Origin: Planctomycetota bacterium
GTDB lineage: Bacteria; Planctomycetota; UBA1135; UBA2386
DNA length: 64,000 bases
Assembly: GCA_016794425.1 (NCBI GenBank)
Contig: JAEUHR010000042.1
Location: 1-64,000 of the forward strand
Direction: 5' to 3'
Part shown: positions 38,001-45,725 of the stretch, one piece after another
How the letters are laid out: the number at the start of each line of letters is the position of its first letter
Position numbering within the stretch: the first letter of the stretch is position 1
Program-made: the position numbers and the translations under genes
The notes under the pieces: generated by a model
What the model saw: only the letters and a program-made list of their open reading frames with translations
What the model was told of the DNA's origin: nothing
Databases searched by the model: none

Positions 38001-38108
38001 GTGGTGATGGGTGAAGCGCACCTGGGGTCCGATCGTGAGCGCCTGCAGGAGTACCGCGACACGCTGGTCAGGTGCCGGGCCGCGATCGGGGCGCAGCAGC
38101 ACGAGTAG
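35040..38108 (+). CDS. Membrane Ser/Thr protein kinase with kinesin-light-chain-type TPRs
   Basis: The 1022-residue protein has a kinase domain with G-loop GEGGMG (93-98), Lys116 (VALK), catalytic Asp209 in HRDIKPSN and DFG at 230-232. One membrane helix lies at 408-430. A helical Ala-rich stretch follows, then nine TPR-like units of exactly 42 residues beginning at residue 577, each carrying a GDH/GDS/GDN triplet at its start. The kinase likely senses signals outside through the TPR part and may phosphorylate the adjacent ECF sigma factor. The ATG at 35040 is 8 bp after the sigma stop. Confidence 0.88.
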   Translation: MPDTTKQQARRLFMELADLADPERTAALVRACGDNATLRNEVEALLRADRSAGGFLSSPTAADARRAATPSGPSSSEAAGEQIGRYKLLEQIGEGGMGTIWMAEQREPVKRRVALKIIKLGMDTKQVIARFEAERQALAMMDHPNIAKVLDAGATETGRPYFVMEYIKGIPILEYCDQAKVDTEARLQLFTNVCHAIQHAHQKGIIHRDIKPSNVLVTLHDGLPVCKVIDFGIAKATNSELTTKTLFTEHRQMVGTPAYMSPEQAEMSGLDIDTRSDIYSLGVLLYELLTGTTPFDMKALLESGFAEMMRTIREVEPHKPSTRISTLGDTASRTAQQRHVDVKKLSSLLRGDIDWIVMKCLEKDRSRRYETSNGLAADIQRHLKDEPVTAGAPGAAYKLRKFARRHRGQVFAAGIVAAALVLGVIGTTMGMMRALDEKQRADAAAARATLAAASEARANLAAQQNAEQAIAAATLAEAAKNEEAKARMRAETISEFVTTALQAGDAQNEGGGQDMTILAAMDNAIADIDAGRFRGDPEVEAQLKGTIGMILLNNGRLQQAEPLLAQALEMQQRLQPGDHQSLADALDGLARVRRAMGRSVEAEGLCVLSLAMNRRLFRGDSPNVATALNSLAQARSDLGQFEAAESLFIEALQMFQRLFDGDNQSVAAALNNVATVRQSLGRFAAAEPLSIQSLEMLQRLFQGDHPSIASGLHNLAGVRGGLGRHAEAEPLLVQALAMNQRLYKGDHPSVAASLRSLARARHELGRLEEAEQLHVQALAMNQRVYRGDHPTVAIALNDLANVRQRLGRHAEAESLLIQALAMNRRLYQGDHADIAHSLKALAVELQQQGRCAEAEPLSMQALEMEQRLYQGDHVEVAGSLNNVAFLRMEQGDAAGAKPVFLQALQMNRRMFPGDHASVAFSLQSLASAHGALGESSAARALLEEALAMLERLEPRGSALQARVLWKLGSVDLAGVGAAAALPRLEAAVVMGEAHLGSDRERLQEYRDTLVRCRAAIGAQQHE
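36768..37901 (+). repeat. Nine tandem 126-bp units encoding TPRs
   Basis: Within the kinase gene, residues 577-954 contain nine units whose GD-x triplets fall at 577, 619, 661, 703, 745, 787, 829, 871 and 913, an exact 42-residue period without gaps. Each unit has a consensus GDH-x5-A-x2-L-x2-L-A-x7-GR-x2-EAE-x4-QAL-x-M-x-QRL. Such arrays can expand or shrink by recombination. Confidence 0.85.
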
Positions 38109-38298
38109 CCGCCGAGGCCGCCGGCGAGCTCCGGGAAACGGAACGACCAGCAACGCCTCCATCTATCCGCAGCCTCGCCGACAGCTTCTGCGATGGTCGT
38201 TGGTTTCCTGGCGCGAAGCACAGCGAGGCCGAACCAATGCCATCGACGGTCGCCGCGGCCTGGCGGCCGAGGTCGGGGCAGCCCGCAGGTGATGCAGC

Positions 38299-38652
38299 TC
38301 AGCCGCCGGCCAACCTCACCTGGTGGCCGGCCTTGCGCAGTTCGGCGACGATGCGTTCGCGGTGGTCGCCCTGGATCTCGATGGCGCCGTGCTTCGACGT
38401 GCCGCCGGTGCCACAACTCTGCTTGAGCTTGCGCGCCAGCGCCTGCAGTTCGTCGCCGCGCAGCGGCAGACCAAGCACGACCGTGACCGGCTTGCCGTTG
38501 CGCACCACGCGGCGCACGCGCACCACGCCGTCGCCGGCCGGCCGGGTCGTCCTGGCGGCAAGCTGGCACCGATCGCACTGGCCTTTCCCGGCCGCGCCCC
38601 TACGTTGGGCGCCACGCCGTGGCAGGCGCGCGGCGGTTACCCGGTCGGTCAC
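38299..38652 (-). CDS. SUI1/YciH-family translation-factor-like protein
   Basis: The 117-residue protein has a SUI1 (eIF1-like) domain after residue 40, with DGVVRVRRVVRNGKPV, KLKQSCGTGGTSK, EIQGDHRERI and the typical C-terminal LAGG. An N-terminal CDRC pair precedes it. YciH proteins may assist start-site selection. The start is a GTG at 38652; a few upstream codons are Arg/Ala rich, so the true N-terminus may be shorter. It is divergent from the ABC transporter gene. Confidence 0.75.
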   Translation of the reverse strand: MTDRVTAARLPRRGAQRRGAAGKGQCDRCQLAARTTRPAGDGVVRVRRVVRNGKPVTVVLGLPLRGDELQALARKLKQSCGTGGTSKHGAIEIQGDHRERIVAELRKAGHQVRLAGG

Positions 38653-38685
38653 CGGGGACTATGGCAGCCGCCGAGGCGCTGCGGT

Positions 38686-38712
38686 CGATGATCCGAGTCC
38701 GATGATCCGAGT
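38686..38712 (+). repeat. 13-bp tandem duplication over the ABC ATPase start codon
   Basis: CGATGATCCGAGT occurs at 38686-38698 and 38700-38712, a period of 14 bp. Both copies carry an ATG. The upstream one (38688) opens a 5-codon frame, MIRVR, whose stop TGA overlaps the true ATG at 38702. Confidence 0.85.
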
Positions 38713-39685
38713 TAGGGACCTGAGCAAGCGGTTCGGCCCGACGGTGGCGGTCGACCAGATCTCGTTCGACGTCACGCGGGGCGAGGTCGTCGGCTTCCTC
38801 GGCCCCAACGGCGCCGGCAAGACGACGACGATCCGCGTGCTGTGCGGCTATCACCCGGCGACGTCCGGCACCGCGACGATCGCCGGTCACGACGTGTCGA
38901 CGGACTCGCTGGCGGCGCGCCGGCAGATCGGCTACCTGCCCGAGAACGTGCCGATCTACCCGGACCTGCGCGTGATCGAGTACCTGCGTTACCGCGCGTC
39001 GCTCAAGGGCGTGCCGGCGCGCGAGCGCCGCGCCGCGGTCGCGCGCGCGATGGCCAAGGCCGGCATCGAGGAGGTCGCGCGCAAGCTCTGCGGCCATGTC
39101 TCGCGCGGCTACCGGCAGCGTGTCGGCCTCGCCGACGCGCTGGTCGCCAACCCGCCGATCCTGATCCTCGACGAGCCGACGTCGGGCCTCGATCCGAACC
39201 AGCGCCGCCGCATCAAGCAGGTCGTGCGCGACCTCGCGGCCGAACACACGATCCTGTTCTCGAGCCACATCCTGACCGAGGTCGAAGACGTCAGCACGCG
39301 CATCCTGGTGATCCACCGCGGCCGGCTGCGCGCGGACGGACCGCCGCAGGATCTGGTCGCGCACAGCGCGGCGCGGCACCTGCGCGTGGTCGCGGCGTGT
39401 GCCGTCGACCGTCTCGCCGATCTGCTCGCCGGCGTCGCCGGCCTGACCGTCGCACGGCGTTCACCGCTGGCGCCCGCGGTCGGCGCCGTCGAGGCCGCGG
39501 TCGCCGCCGGCAGCGATCCGTCCGCCGAGGTCGGCGAACGGTTGCTGCGGGCCGGCATCGCGGTGCACGAACTCCGGCTCGTGTTGCCGACGCTCGAGGA
39601 GTACTTCCACCTGATGACCGAGGGCAGCGATCGCGACGAAGAACGTCGTCTCGCCGACGATGCCGTGGCCGGAGGCGCCGCATGA
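38702..39685 (+). CDS. ABC transporter ATP-binding protein (Gld-type/ABC-2)
   Basis: The 327-residue ATPase has Walker A (GPNGAGKTT near residue 38), the C-loop in SRGYRQR, Walker B (LILDEPTSGLD) and the switch histidine in SSHILTE. The C-terminal 80 residues are extra and belong to the family that works with GldF/GldG-type permeases. It powers an exporter encoded by the next genes. The real ATG is at 38702; a duplicated ATG at 38688 is out of frame. The gene overlaps the permease gene by 4 bp. Confidence 0.88.
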   Translation: MIRVRDLSKRFGPTVAVDQISFDVTRGEVVGFLGPNGAGKTTTIRVLCGYHPATSGTATIAGHDVSTDSLAARRQIGYLPENVPIYPDLRVIEYLRYRASLKGVPARERRAAVARAMAKAGIEEVARKLCGHVSRGYRQRVGLADALVANPPILILDEPTSGLDPNQRRRIKQVVRDLAAEHTILFSSHILTEVEDVSTRILVIHRGRLRADGPPQDLVAHSAARHLRVVAACAVDRLADLLAGVAGLTVARRSPLAPAVGAVEAAVAAGSDPSAEVGERLLRAGIAVHELRLVLPTLEEYFHLMTEGSDRDEERRLADDAVAGGAA

Positions 39686-40449
39686 ACGGCGCCTGGGTCA
39701 CGTTTCGCAAGGAGATGCTGTCCTACTGCACCAGCCCGGTCAGCTGGATCATCGCCGTCGTCTTCTACCTGTGGCGTGGCTGGGAGATGACGCTGGTCGC
39801 CGAGCAGTTCTCCTACTACCGCGGCGACCAGGACCTGTTCCCGGCGTCGACCTACAGCCTCGGCAGCACGTTCCTGATGGTGATGCTGGTGCCTGGCATC
39901 CTGACGATGCGCTGCTTCGCCGAGGAGCGGCGCAGCGGTTCGATCGAGACCCTGATGACCGCGCCGGTGCGCGACGGCGAGGTGGTGTTCGGCAAGTGGC
40001 TGGCGGCGGCGGCGTTCTTCGCGCTGCTGTGGCTGCCGAGCGTGTTCGTGTTGCAGGTGCTGCAGCTGGCGCCGTTCTTCGGCGCCGACCTCGCGTTCGG
40101 GCCCGTGTTCGCGGCCTACCTCGGCATGTTCCTGCTCAGCGGCATGCTGCTCGCGTTCGGCTGCTTCGCCAGCAGCCTGACCGACAACGTGCTGCTCGCG
40201 GCGGTGCTGGCGATGCTGTTCAACTTCGCGTTGATGCGGCTGCCGCAACAGCTCGGCGCGCAGCTCGGCGAGGTGGGGCAGAACTACTACGTGCGCGAGC
40301 TGCTCGACAAGCTGGACGTGATGCGCAACTTCACCGAGTGGTTCGCGCGCGGGCTGGTCGACACCAGCCAGATCGCGTTCTATTGCGGCGGCGTGCTGTT
40401 CTTCCTGTTCCTGACGACGGTCAGCCTGTCGTCGCGGAGGATCGCATGA
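39682..40449 (+). CDS. ABC-2 type permease (GldF-like)
   Basis: The 255-residue membrane protein has about six hydrophobic segments and the ABC-2 motif around RCFAEERRSGSIETLMTAPV, where the transmembrane domain meets the ATPase. It should form the membrane channel with the preceding ATPase and the following GldG-like protein. GGAGG lies 8 bp before the ATG, which overlaps the upstream stop codon, so translation is coupled. Confidence 0.87.
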   Translation: MNGAWVTFRKEMLSYCTSPVSWIIAVVFYLWRGWEMTLVAEQFSYYRGDQDLFPASTYSLGSTFLMVMLVPGILTMRCFAEERRSGSIETLMTAPVRDGEVVFGKWLAAAAFFALLWLPSVFVLQVLQLAPFFGADLAFGPVFAAYLGMFLLSGMLLAFGCFASSLTDNVLLAAVLAMLFNFALMRLPQQLGAQLGEVGQNYYVRELLDKLDVMRNFTEWFARGLVDTSQIAFYCGGVLFFLFLTTVSLSSRRIA

Positions 40450-42050
40450 ACGCGCGCCGCTGGCTCGGCGTCGGCAATCTGGCGCTCGCGGCGCTGCTGA
40501 TGCTGGTCGTCTGGGTGCTGCTGGTCTGGGTCGCGGCGCGCCCGGCGCTGAAGACCCTGATCGACCTGACGCCGCAGCACGTCAACTCGGTCGATCCGGC
40601 GACCGTGGAGTTGCTCGAAGAGCTGCGCGCTGCGCGCACCGAGGTGCAGTTCCACCTCTTCTATCCGCCGATGCAGGGCGGTGGGCGGGAGGAAGCGGAG
40701 ATGCAGGGCCTCGCGATCCGCACGCGGCTGCGCGACCTGACTCGCGTGCTGCTGCGGCGCTACCAGTGGCTCGGCGGCGACCTGGTGACGATCCAGGAGC
40801 ACGACCTCTACACCGACGTCGCCACCACGCGCGAGGCGGCGCAGCGGTTCGACTACAAGTCGGCGGAGCTGGACACCCTGGTCGTCGCGGTGAAGCCCGA
40901 GGGTCGCGAGCTGCGCTACCGCAAGCTGTCGCTGATCGTCGACCTGGCGACGATCGATCTGCCCGGCATGCAGCAGGGCGCCGGACCGATGCGGCGCGCG
41001 GCGGTGCCGGTCCTGAAGGACTACAAGGGCGAGGAGCAGATCTCGTCGGCGTTGAAGAGCCTGTTGGTCCAGGGCACGCCGGTCGCCTGCTTCCTGACCG
41101 GCTACGCCAAGGACGTCGACCTGAACGGGGCCAGCGGCAGCGGCTACGCCAGCTTCCGCACCGCCCTGCAGCACGCCGGATTCGAGGTGCGCGACTTCGA
41201 CTTCCGCGGCAGCGAGGGCCGCGTGCCGCCCGACGCCGCGCTGGTCGTCGTCATGGAGCCGCGCAGCGATTTCACCGACAGCGACGCGCAGGCGTTGTTC
41301 GACTACGTGCGCCGGGGCGGGCGGCTGTTCGTGAACTACGCCTGGGCGGGTCTGCCCGACTGGAATCCGACCGGCGGCAAGCTCGGCGAGCTGCTCGGCT
41401 ACGAACTCAGCACCGCGCCGGTGTTCCACCTGATCTACGACTCCGGGCGCGCCGGTGGCCGCGGCATCGACGGCCCCGGGGTCGAGAAGCTGCAGCTGCA
41501 GGGCAACCTGTCGCACCCGGTGACGCGCCGTTTCGTGACCTCGGGCCGGCCGCTCGAGGTCGCCGCCGCCCGCGCGATGCAGACCCGCGAGGGCCGCGCC
41601 GCCGGTGTGCATGCGGCGGAGGAACTGCTGCAGACCGGTCCTTCGGCCTGGCTCGCCGGCATCGATCCTCGCGATGGGCGTGTGGACCTGCGCGCTCCGT
41701 CGATCGGCCTGCGCCCGTTCGTGGTCGGCATGTCGATCACCGTCGACGGCGAGGCCGGCACCGGCACCGCGACGGCCGGCACCGCCCGCACCGGCGAGGT
41801 GATCCTGGTCTCGGGCGTGTTCTGCAACAACGCCGGCATGGGCATGTTCGGCGACCTCGCTCTCAACATCTGCAACTGGATGGCGGAGCGCCGCGTGCTG
41901 CTCGACATCCAGGGCAGCCGCTACGAAGCGAAGCACCTGCAGTTGACGCCGCAGCAGCTCGGCCGCGTCGGCAACTTCCTGGTGTGGGGTGTGCCGGGCA
42001 CGTTCTTCGTGCTCGGCTTCGTGGTGTTCTTCGTGCGGCGGAGGGTCTGA
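40446..42050 (+). CDS. GldG-like ABC transporter auxiliary protein
   Basis: The 534-residue protein has an N-terminal membrane helix (ALAALLMLVVWVLLVWVA), a large extracellular or periplasmic part resembling the GldG/ABC-transporter auxiliary domain (DLTPQHVNSVDPAT near the start; PDAALVVVMEPRSDFTDSD in the centre), and a C-terminal helix with FFVRRRV. GldG-type proteins work with ATPase and GldF-like permease. It overlaps the permease gene by 4 bp; the gldA-F-G order is retained here. Confidence 0.85.
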   Translation: MNARRWLGVGNLALAALLMLVVWVLLVWVAARPALKTLIDLTPQHVNSVDPATVELLEELRAARTEVQFHLFYPPMQGGGREEAEMQGLAIRTRLRDLTRVLLRRYQWLGGDLVTIQEHDLYTDVATTREAAQRFDYKSAELDTLVVAVKPEGRELRYRKLSLIVDLATIDLPGMQQGAGPMRRAAVPVLKDYKGEEQISSALKSLLVQGTPVACFLTGYAKDVDLNGASGSGYASFRTALQHAGFEVRDFDFRGSEGRVPPDAALVVVMEPRSDFTDSDAQALFDYVRRGGRLFVNYAWAGLPDWNPTGGKLGELLGYELSTAPVFHLIYDSGRAGGRGIDGPGVEKLQLQGNLSHPVTRRFVTSGRPLEVAAARAMQTREGRAAGVHAAEELLQTGPSAWLAGIDPRDGRVDLRAPSIGLRPFVVGMSITVDGEAGTGTATAGTARTGEVILVSGVFCNNAGMGMFGDLALNICNWMAERRVLLDIQGSRYEAKHLQLTPQQLGRVGNFLVWGVPGTFFVLGFVVFFVRRRV

Positions 42051-43804
42051 TGGGACTGCGTGCGATCGTCTTGCTGGTGCTCGTCGTCGGCGGCCTCGCC
42101 GCGGTGCTGCTGCTCACCGACGAGAAGCGTCCGGCCAGGGACGTGGCGGAGGTCGCCGTGCTCGACGGCCGCTCGCTGCGCGAGGCCCGGCGCATCTGGT
42201 GGCAGTTCGAGGGGCGCCCGCCGGTCGAGGTGTCGCGCACCCCCGACGGGGGTTTCGGCCTGACCGAGCCGATCGTCGACGCGGTGTCGCCCGGCTACCT
42301 GAAGCAGATCTGCGATGCCTGGGATTCGGCGCAGATGCGCGCCGTGCCGCTGCAGGACGATGCCGAGGGGCGTGCGAAGGCCGGCTTCGAACCGCCTGAG
42401 CTGCGGTTGCTGGCGGAGTATCCGGACGGGGCGCGCCTCGCGGTCGACGTCGGTGCCCCCGGGCCGCTCGGGACGTCCCGCTTCGTGCGCCGCGACGGCA
42501 AGATCTGGGAAGGCGGCGACGCCCTGTTCGAGAGCCTGCGCGTCGGCGTCGACGACCTGCGCGACCGGGCCGTGTTCCGGACCACGCCGCAGCTGCTGCG
42601 CGAACTGCGCGTCGAACAGCTGGCGGCGACCGGCAAGCGCGAGGCGCTGCACCTGCAACGCAACGGCGACGAATGGCGCCTGCTGGAGCCGGTCGTCGGG
42701 CGCGCCGACGCCAACGCGGCGGCCCGCTTCGTCACCGCGGTGCTGTCGCTGCGGGTCGACGACTTCGCCCCCGGCGCCGCGCGGCTGCCGACGACCGAAC
42801 CGGCGATCGTCGTCACGGTGCGCGGCATGCAGGGGGACGAGACGGTGAAGCTGTGGCTCGAACGCGGCCAGATGTACGGCCGGCTGCCCGGCCGCAACGT
42901 CACGTTCAGCAGCGACAACCGCCAGTACGGCCAGATCTTCGAGAACGCCGCCGAGGCGCTGCGCGCGCGCATCCTGGTGCCGCTCGGCAACGTCTACGAG
43001 CAGGTCGGCGAGGTCGTCGTCGACCCGGGCCAGGGACGCGGCGAACGGCTGCGGCTGCTGCGCGACGGCAGCCTGGGCGAATGGCGCCTGGTCGAACCGG
43101 TCACCTACGCGGCGGCGGCGACGCCGTGCAACGAGACGCTGCAGGCGATCAACAACCTGCACGCGGTCGAGTTCGTCGATGCGGTCGAGGGCGGCCCGCC
43201 GGTCGCCGCGGACCCGCGCCTGGGGCTGGCTGCGGGTCGCCTGCAGGTCAGCGTGCGGTCACCCGAACGGACGGAGCCGATCGATCTGTGGTTCGGTGAC
43301 GAACTGCGCAAGAACGATCTCGACCTGGTCTACGCCTGCCGCGCCGACGAACCGGCCACGGTCGTGCTGGTGCCGAAGCTGCCGGTCGACCATCTGCGCC
43401 GCCCGTGGACCGACTACTGCGATCGCGCCCTCGTGCGCCAGAGCGCGCCGATCGAGTGGCTCGACCTCGCGCGCCGCACCGGCGCGCGCCGCAGCTTCCG
43501 CCGCGCCGGCGAACACTGGCAGCTCGACGGCGCCGCCGGCCAGCACGACGACGTCGGCAGCTTCGCCAACGACGTGCTGCGCGACATCGACGGTCGGCGC
43601 GTGGTCGACGTACGCGGCGAGGCGTTCGCGATCGCGGACTGGACGCTGCTGATGCGGCGCGAGAACGGCGACGAACTCGGGCGTCTGCGGGTGTGGGAAC
43701 GTGGCGGCGACGCGCCGCTGGTCGTGCAGAGCGGCGACTCGGGGCCGGTCGGCTTCGAGCTGGCGCCGATCCACGACAAGCAGCTGCGCGCCCTCTGGCA
43801 GTAG
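42050..43804 (+). CDS. DUF4340-type membrane-anchored protein
   Basis: The 584-residue protein starts with a single membrane helix (VLLVLVVGGLAAVLLLT) and continues with four or more repeated beta-rich blocks, visible in the alternating LRLLRDGSLGEWRLVEP-like units (Asp/Glu-x-W-R-L-x-E-P recurs at residues 205 and 345 or so). DUF4340 proteins are usually encoded after GldG and are thought to complete the exporter outside the membrane. Its start codon ATG shares one base with the stop codon of the previous gene (TGATG). Confidence 0.82.
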   Translation: MGLRAIVLLVLVVGGLAAVLLLTDEKRPARDVAEVAVLDGRSLREARRIWWQFEGRPPVEVSRTPDGGFGLTEPIVDAVSPGYLKQICDAWDSAQMRAVPLQDDAEGRAKAGFEPPELRLLAEYPDGARLAVDVGAPGPLGTSRFVRRDGKIWEGGDALFESLRVGVDDLRDRAVFRTTPQLLRELRVEQLAATGKREALHLQRNGDEWRLLEPVVGRADANAAARFVTAVLSLRVDDFAPGAARLPTTEPAIVVTVRGMQGDETVKLWLERGQMYGRLPGRNVTFSSDNRQYGQIFENAAEALRARILVPLGNVYEQVGEVVVDPGQGRGERLRLLRDGSLGEWRLVEPVTYAAAATPCNETLQAINNLHAVEFVDAVEGGPPVAADPRLGLAAGRLQVSVRSPERTEPIDLWFGDELRKNDLDLVYACRADEPATVVLVPKLPVDHLRRPWTDYCDRALVRQSAPIEWLDLARRTGARRSFRRAGEHWQLDGAAGQHDDVGSFANDVLRDIDGRRVVDVRGEAFAIADWTLLMRRENGDELGRLRVWERGGDAPLVVQSGDSGPVGFELAPIHDKQLRALWQ

Positions 43805-43845
43805 CCGCGGCGACGCGAGGGTTGCCGCCGGCGGCCGCCGGTGCC

Positions 43846-43851
43846 TATCGT
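43846..43851 (+). promoter_or_regulatory. Candidate -10 box (TATCGT) for a leaderless start
   Basis: TATCGT lies 9 nt before the ATG of the EVE-domain gene, with no Shine-Dalgarno site. Identical hexamer to that before the ECF sigma gene. Confidence 0.5.
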
Positions 43852-43860
43852 CCGGACCGC

Positions 43861-44400
43861 ATGGCCACCAAGAAGTCCGCCGCCAGGCCGAAGCCGTCGC
43901 CGACCAGCCCGCCGCCGGGCGCGTCGGGCCGCCGCTACTGGTTGTTCAAGTCCGAGCCGACCAGCTACGGCTTCGATCGCTTCCAGCGCGACGGCCGCAC
44001 GTCCTGGAACGGCGTGCGCAACTACCAGGCGCGCAATCTGCTGCGCGACGAGATCCACGAGCACGACGGCGTGCTGTTCTACCACAGCAACGCCGCGCCG
44101 ATGGCGGTGATGGGCATCGCCCGGGTCGTGCGCGCCGGCTACGCGGACCAGACGGCGTTCGACGCGACGAGCCCGTACCACGATCCGGACAGCGACCCGG
44201 ACCAGCCGACCTGGTTCCAGGTCGACATCGCCTGCGTCGCGCCGTTCGCACAGCCGGTCACGCGCGACCGGCTGAAGGCCGTGCCCGAGCTGCGGCAGAT
44301 GGTGCTGCTGCAGCGCGGCAGCCGGTTGTCGGTGCAGCCGGTCACGTCCGCCGAGTGGCGCACGATCCTGCGGCTCGGCGGCGTCGAGGAGAGCTGGTGA
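43861..44400 (+). CDS. EVE-domain protein
   Basis: The 179-residue protein has a Lys/Pro-rich tail of about 20 residues and then an EVE domain beginning RYWLFKSEP, followed by WNGVRNYQARNLLRDEIHEHD, the conserved W-x-G-V-RN-x-A core. EVE domains belong to the PUA/YTH-like group and recognise modified bases in nucleic acid. The length is close to bacterial EVE proteins. No restriction or defence genes are adjacent. It overlaps the next gene by 4 bp (GTGA). Confidence 0.88.
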   Translation: MATKKSAARPKPSPTSPPPGASGRRYWLFKSEPTSYGFDRFQRDGRTSWNGVRNYQARNLLRDEIHEHDGVLFYHSNAAPMAVMGIARVVRAGYADQTAFDATSPYHDPDSDPDQPTWFQVDIACVAPFAQPVTRDRLKAVPELRQMVLLQRGSRLSVQPVTSAEWRTILRLGGVEESW

Positions 44401-45275
44401 GGCCTGGCGCGCAGGCCTGGCTGCTGGGTGCGTCGTTTTCGCTGTGCGCCTGCGGCGGCGAGCCGCCGGGCTACGACGACCCGGCGGCGGCGCTCTACGA
44501 CCCGATCGCCGACGTCTGTCTGGTCAGCAACGTGCACGGCGCGCCGCTCGACCGCGACGGCAACGGCTACCTCGCCCGCGTGCACGCCGACGGCAGCATG
44601 CAGCGCCACTGGCTCCGGGGCGGCGCAAACGGCGTCACCCTGCATGCGCCGAAGGGCATGGCGTTCGCAGGCGACCTGCTGTGGGTCGCCGACATCGACG
44701 TGCTGCGCGCGTTCGATCGCGCGACCGGGGCCCCGCGCGGGGAGGTGCCGATCCCCGGCGCGACGTCGCTCGAAGGGGTGTCCGCGGGGCCGGACGGCGT
44801 CGTCTACTGCACCGATTCGGGCCTCGATGCGGCGGGCACGCCGACCGGCACCGACGCGATCTGGCGCCTGCCGGCCGATCGTTGGCCACCGCCGGAACCG
44901 CCGCGGCCACTGCTCCGCGGCGCGGACCTGGGGCAGCCGCGCGGCCTCGTCGCCCGTGCGGCCAGCGTCTACGTCGTCAGCTGGCGCGACGGGCAGTTCT
45001 TCTCGGTCGACGGCAAGGGGCGGCGCACCGATCTCGCCCGGGCGCCGGCGACGCAGCTCGACGGTCTGGTGCGCGTCGAGGACGCCGCGGGCAGGGGCGC
45101 CTGGTACGCGACCAGCCGGGCCGCGGGTTGCGTCTACCGGTTCGATGCCGGCGGCGGCTGCGCGCCGTTGCCGGGCTCCTTCGAGCAGCCGGGCGGCTGC
45201 GGCTACGACGACCGGCGCCACCAGCTGCTGGTGCCGCTGTGCCGCAGCGATGGCCTGCAGCGCATCGCGCTCTGA
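44397..45275 (+). CDS. Lipoprotein with NHL/SMP-30-like beta-propeller
   Basis: The 292-residue protein starts with a signal and lipobox (LGASFSLCACGG, Cys18 or Cys20). Repeating short motifs such as HAPKGMAF, GDLLWVADID, RGLVARAASVYVVSW and DDRRHQLLVPLC suggest a six-bladed NHL or SMP-30-type propeller. The function is not known; it may bind a small ligand in the periplasm. The GTG start at 44397 overlaps the EVE gene stop; a strong Shine-Dalgarno site is not visible. Confidence 0.65.
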   Translation: MRPGAQAWLLGASFSLCACGGEPPGYDDPAAALYDPIADVCLVSNVHGAPLDRDGNGYLARVHADGSMQRHWLRGGANGVTLHAPKGMAFAGDLLWVADIDVLRAFDRATGAPRGEVPIPGATSLEGVSAGPDGVVYCTDSGLDAAGTPTGTDAIWRLPADRWPPPEPPRPLLRGADLGQPRGLVARAASVYVVSWRDGQFFSVDGKGRRTDLARAPATQLDGLVRVEDAAGRGAWYATSRAAGCVYRFDAGGGCAPLPGSFEQPGGCGYDDRRHQLLVPLCRSDGLQRIAL

Positions 45276-45326
45276 TCGCCGACGTCGCGCGATCGCCACA
45301 GTGCTACCGGTGGCAGGTCCATGCGG

Positions 45327-45332
45327 TAGAGT
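45327..45332 (+). promoter_or_regulatory. Candidate -10 box (TAGAGT) for a leaderless start
   Basis: TAGAGT lies 9 nt before the ATG of clpS, and no Shine-Dalgarno sequence lies between. It could start a clpS-DUF2017 transcript. Confidence 0.45.
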
Positions 45333-45341
45333 GTGCGGACC

Positions 45342-45641
45342 ATGAGCGCGCGTGCGGCGACCAAGGAAGCGACCGAGACCAAGACGGCACCGAAGACCTC
45401 GTTGGCGCCGCCGTGGAACGTGATCGTGCACGACGATCCGGTGACGCTGATGACCTACGTCACGAAGGTGTTCATGCAGGTGTTCGGCTACCCGCAGGAG
45501 CGGGCGCACCGGCTGATGATGGAGGTGCACAAGTCGGGGCGCTCGGTGGTCTGGACCGGGGCGCGGGAGCAGGCGGAGCTCTACGTGCAGAAGTTGCAGG
45601 CGCACCATCTGCTGACCAGCCTCGAGGTCGTCGATGCCTGA
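45342..45641 (+). CDS. clpS: ATP-dependent Clp protease adaptor ClpS
   Basis: The 99-residue protein carries the ClpS core: WNVIVHDDPVTLMTYV, with the Asp-Asp-Pro substrate-binding loop, FGYPQERAHRLMMEVH, GRSVVWTGAREQAELYVQ. ClpS brings N-degron substrates to the ClpA/ClpC protease. An N-terminal Lys/Thr-rich tail of about 25 residues precedes the core. ClpA/ClpC genes are not in the window; a DUF2017 gene follows, as in Actinobacteria. Confidence 0.9.
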   Translation: MSARAATKEATETKTAPKTSLAPPWNVIVHDDPVTLMTYVTKVFMQVFGYPQERAHRLMMEVHKSGRSVVWTGAREQAELYVQKLQAHHLLTSLEVVDA

Positions 45642-45725
45642 GCGTCGCCGTGTTCGCACACCTGCCGACCGGAGGTGCGTCGGCGGCGGCCTGCGGGTGC
45701 CCGACGCAGCCCGGTGCGAGGGTCG

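Noticed and set aside
38109..38298. tRNA or small RNA gene between the TPR kinase and the SUI1-like gene.
   Set aside because: No cloverleaf or clear hairpin with U tract could be drawn; the 190 bp looks like plain spacer.
43861..44400. EVE-domain gene as part of a defence island.
   Set aside because: EVE domains can be linked to modified-base restriction, but neighbours are a DUF4340 exporter operon, a propeller lipoprotein and ClpS, with no nuclease or methylase.
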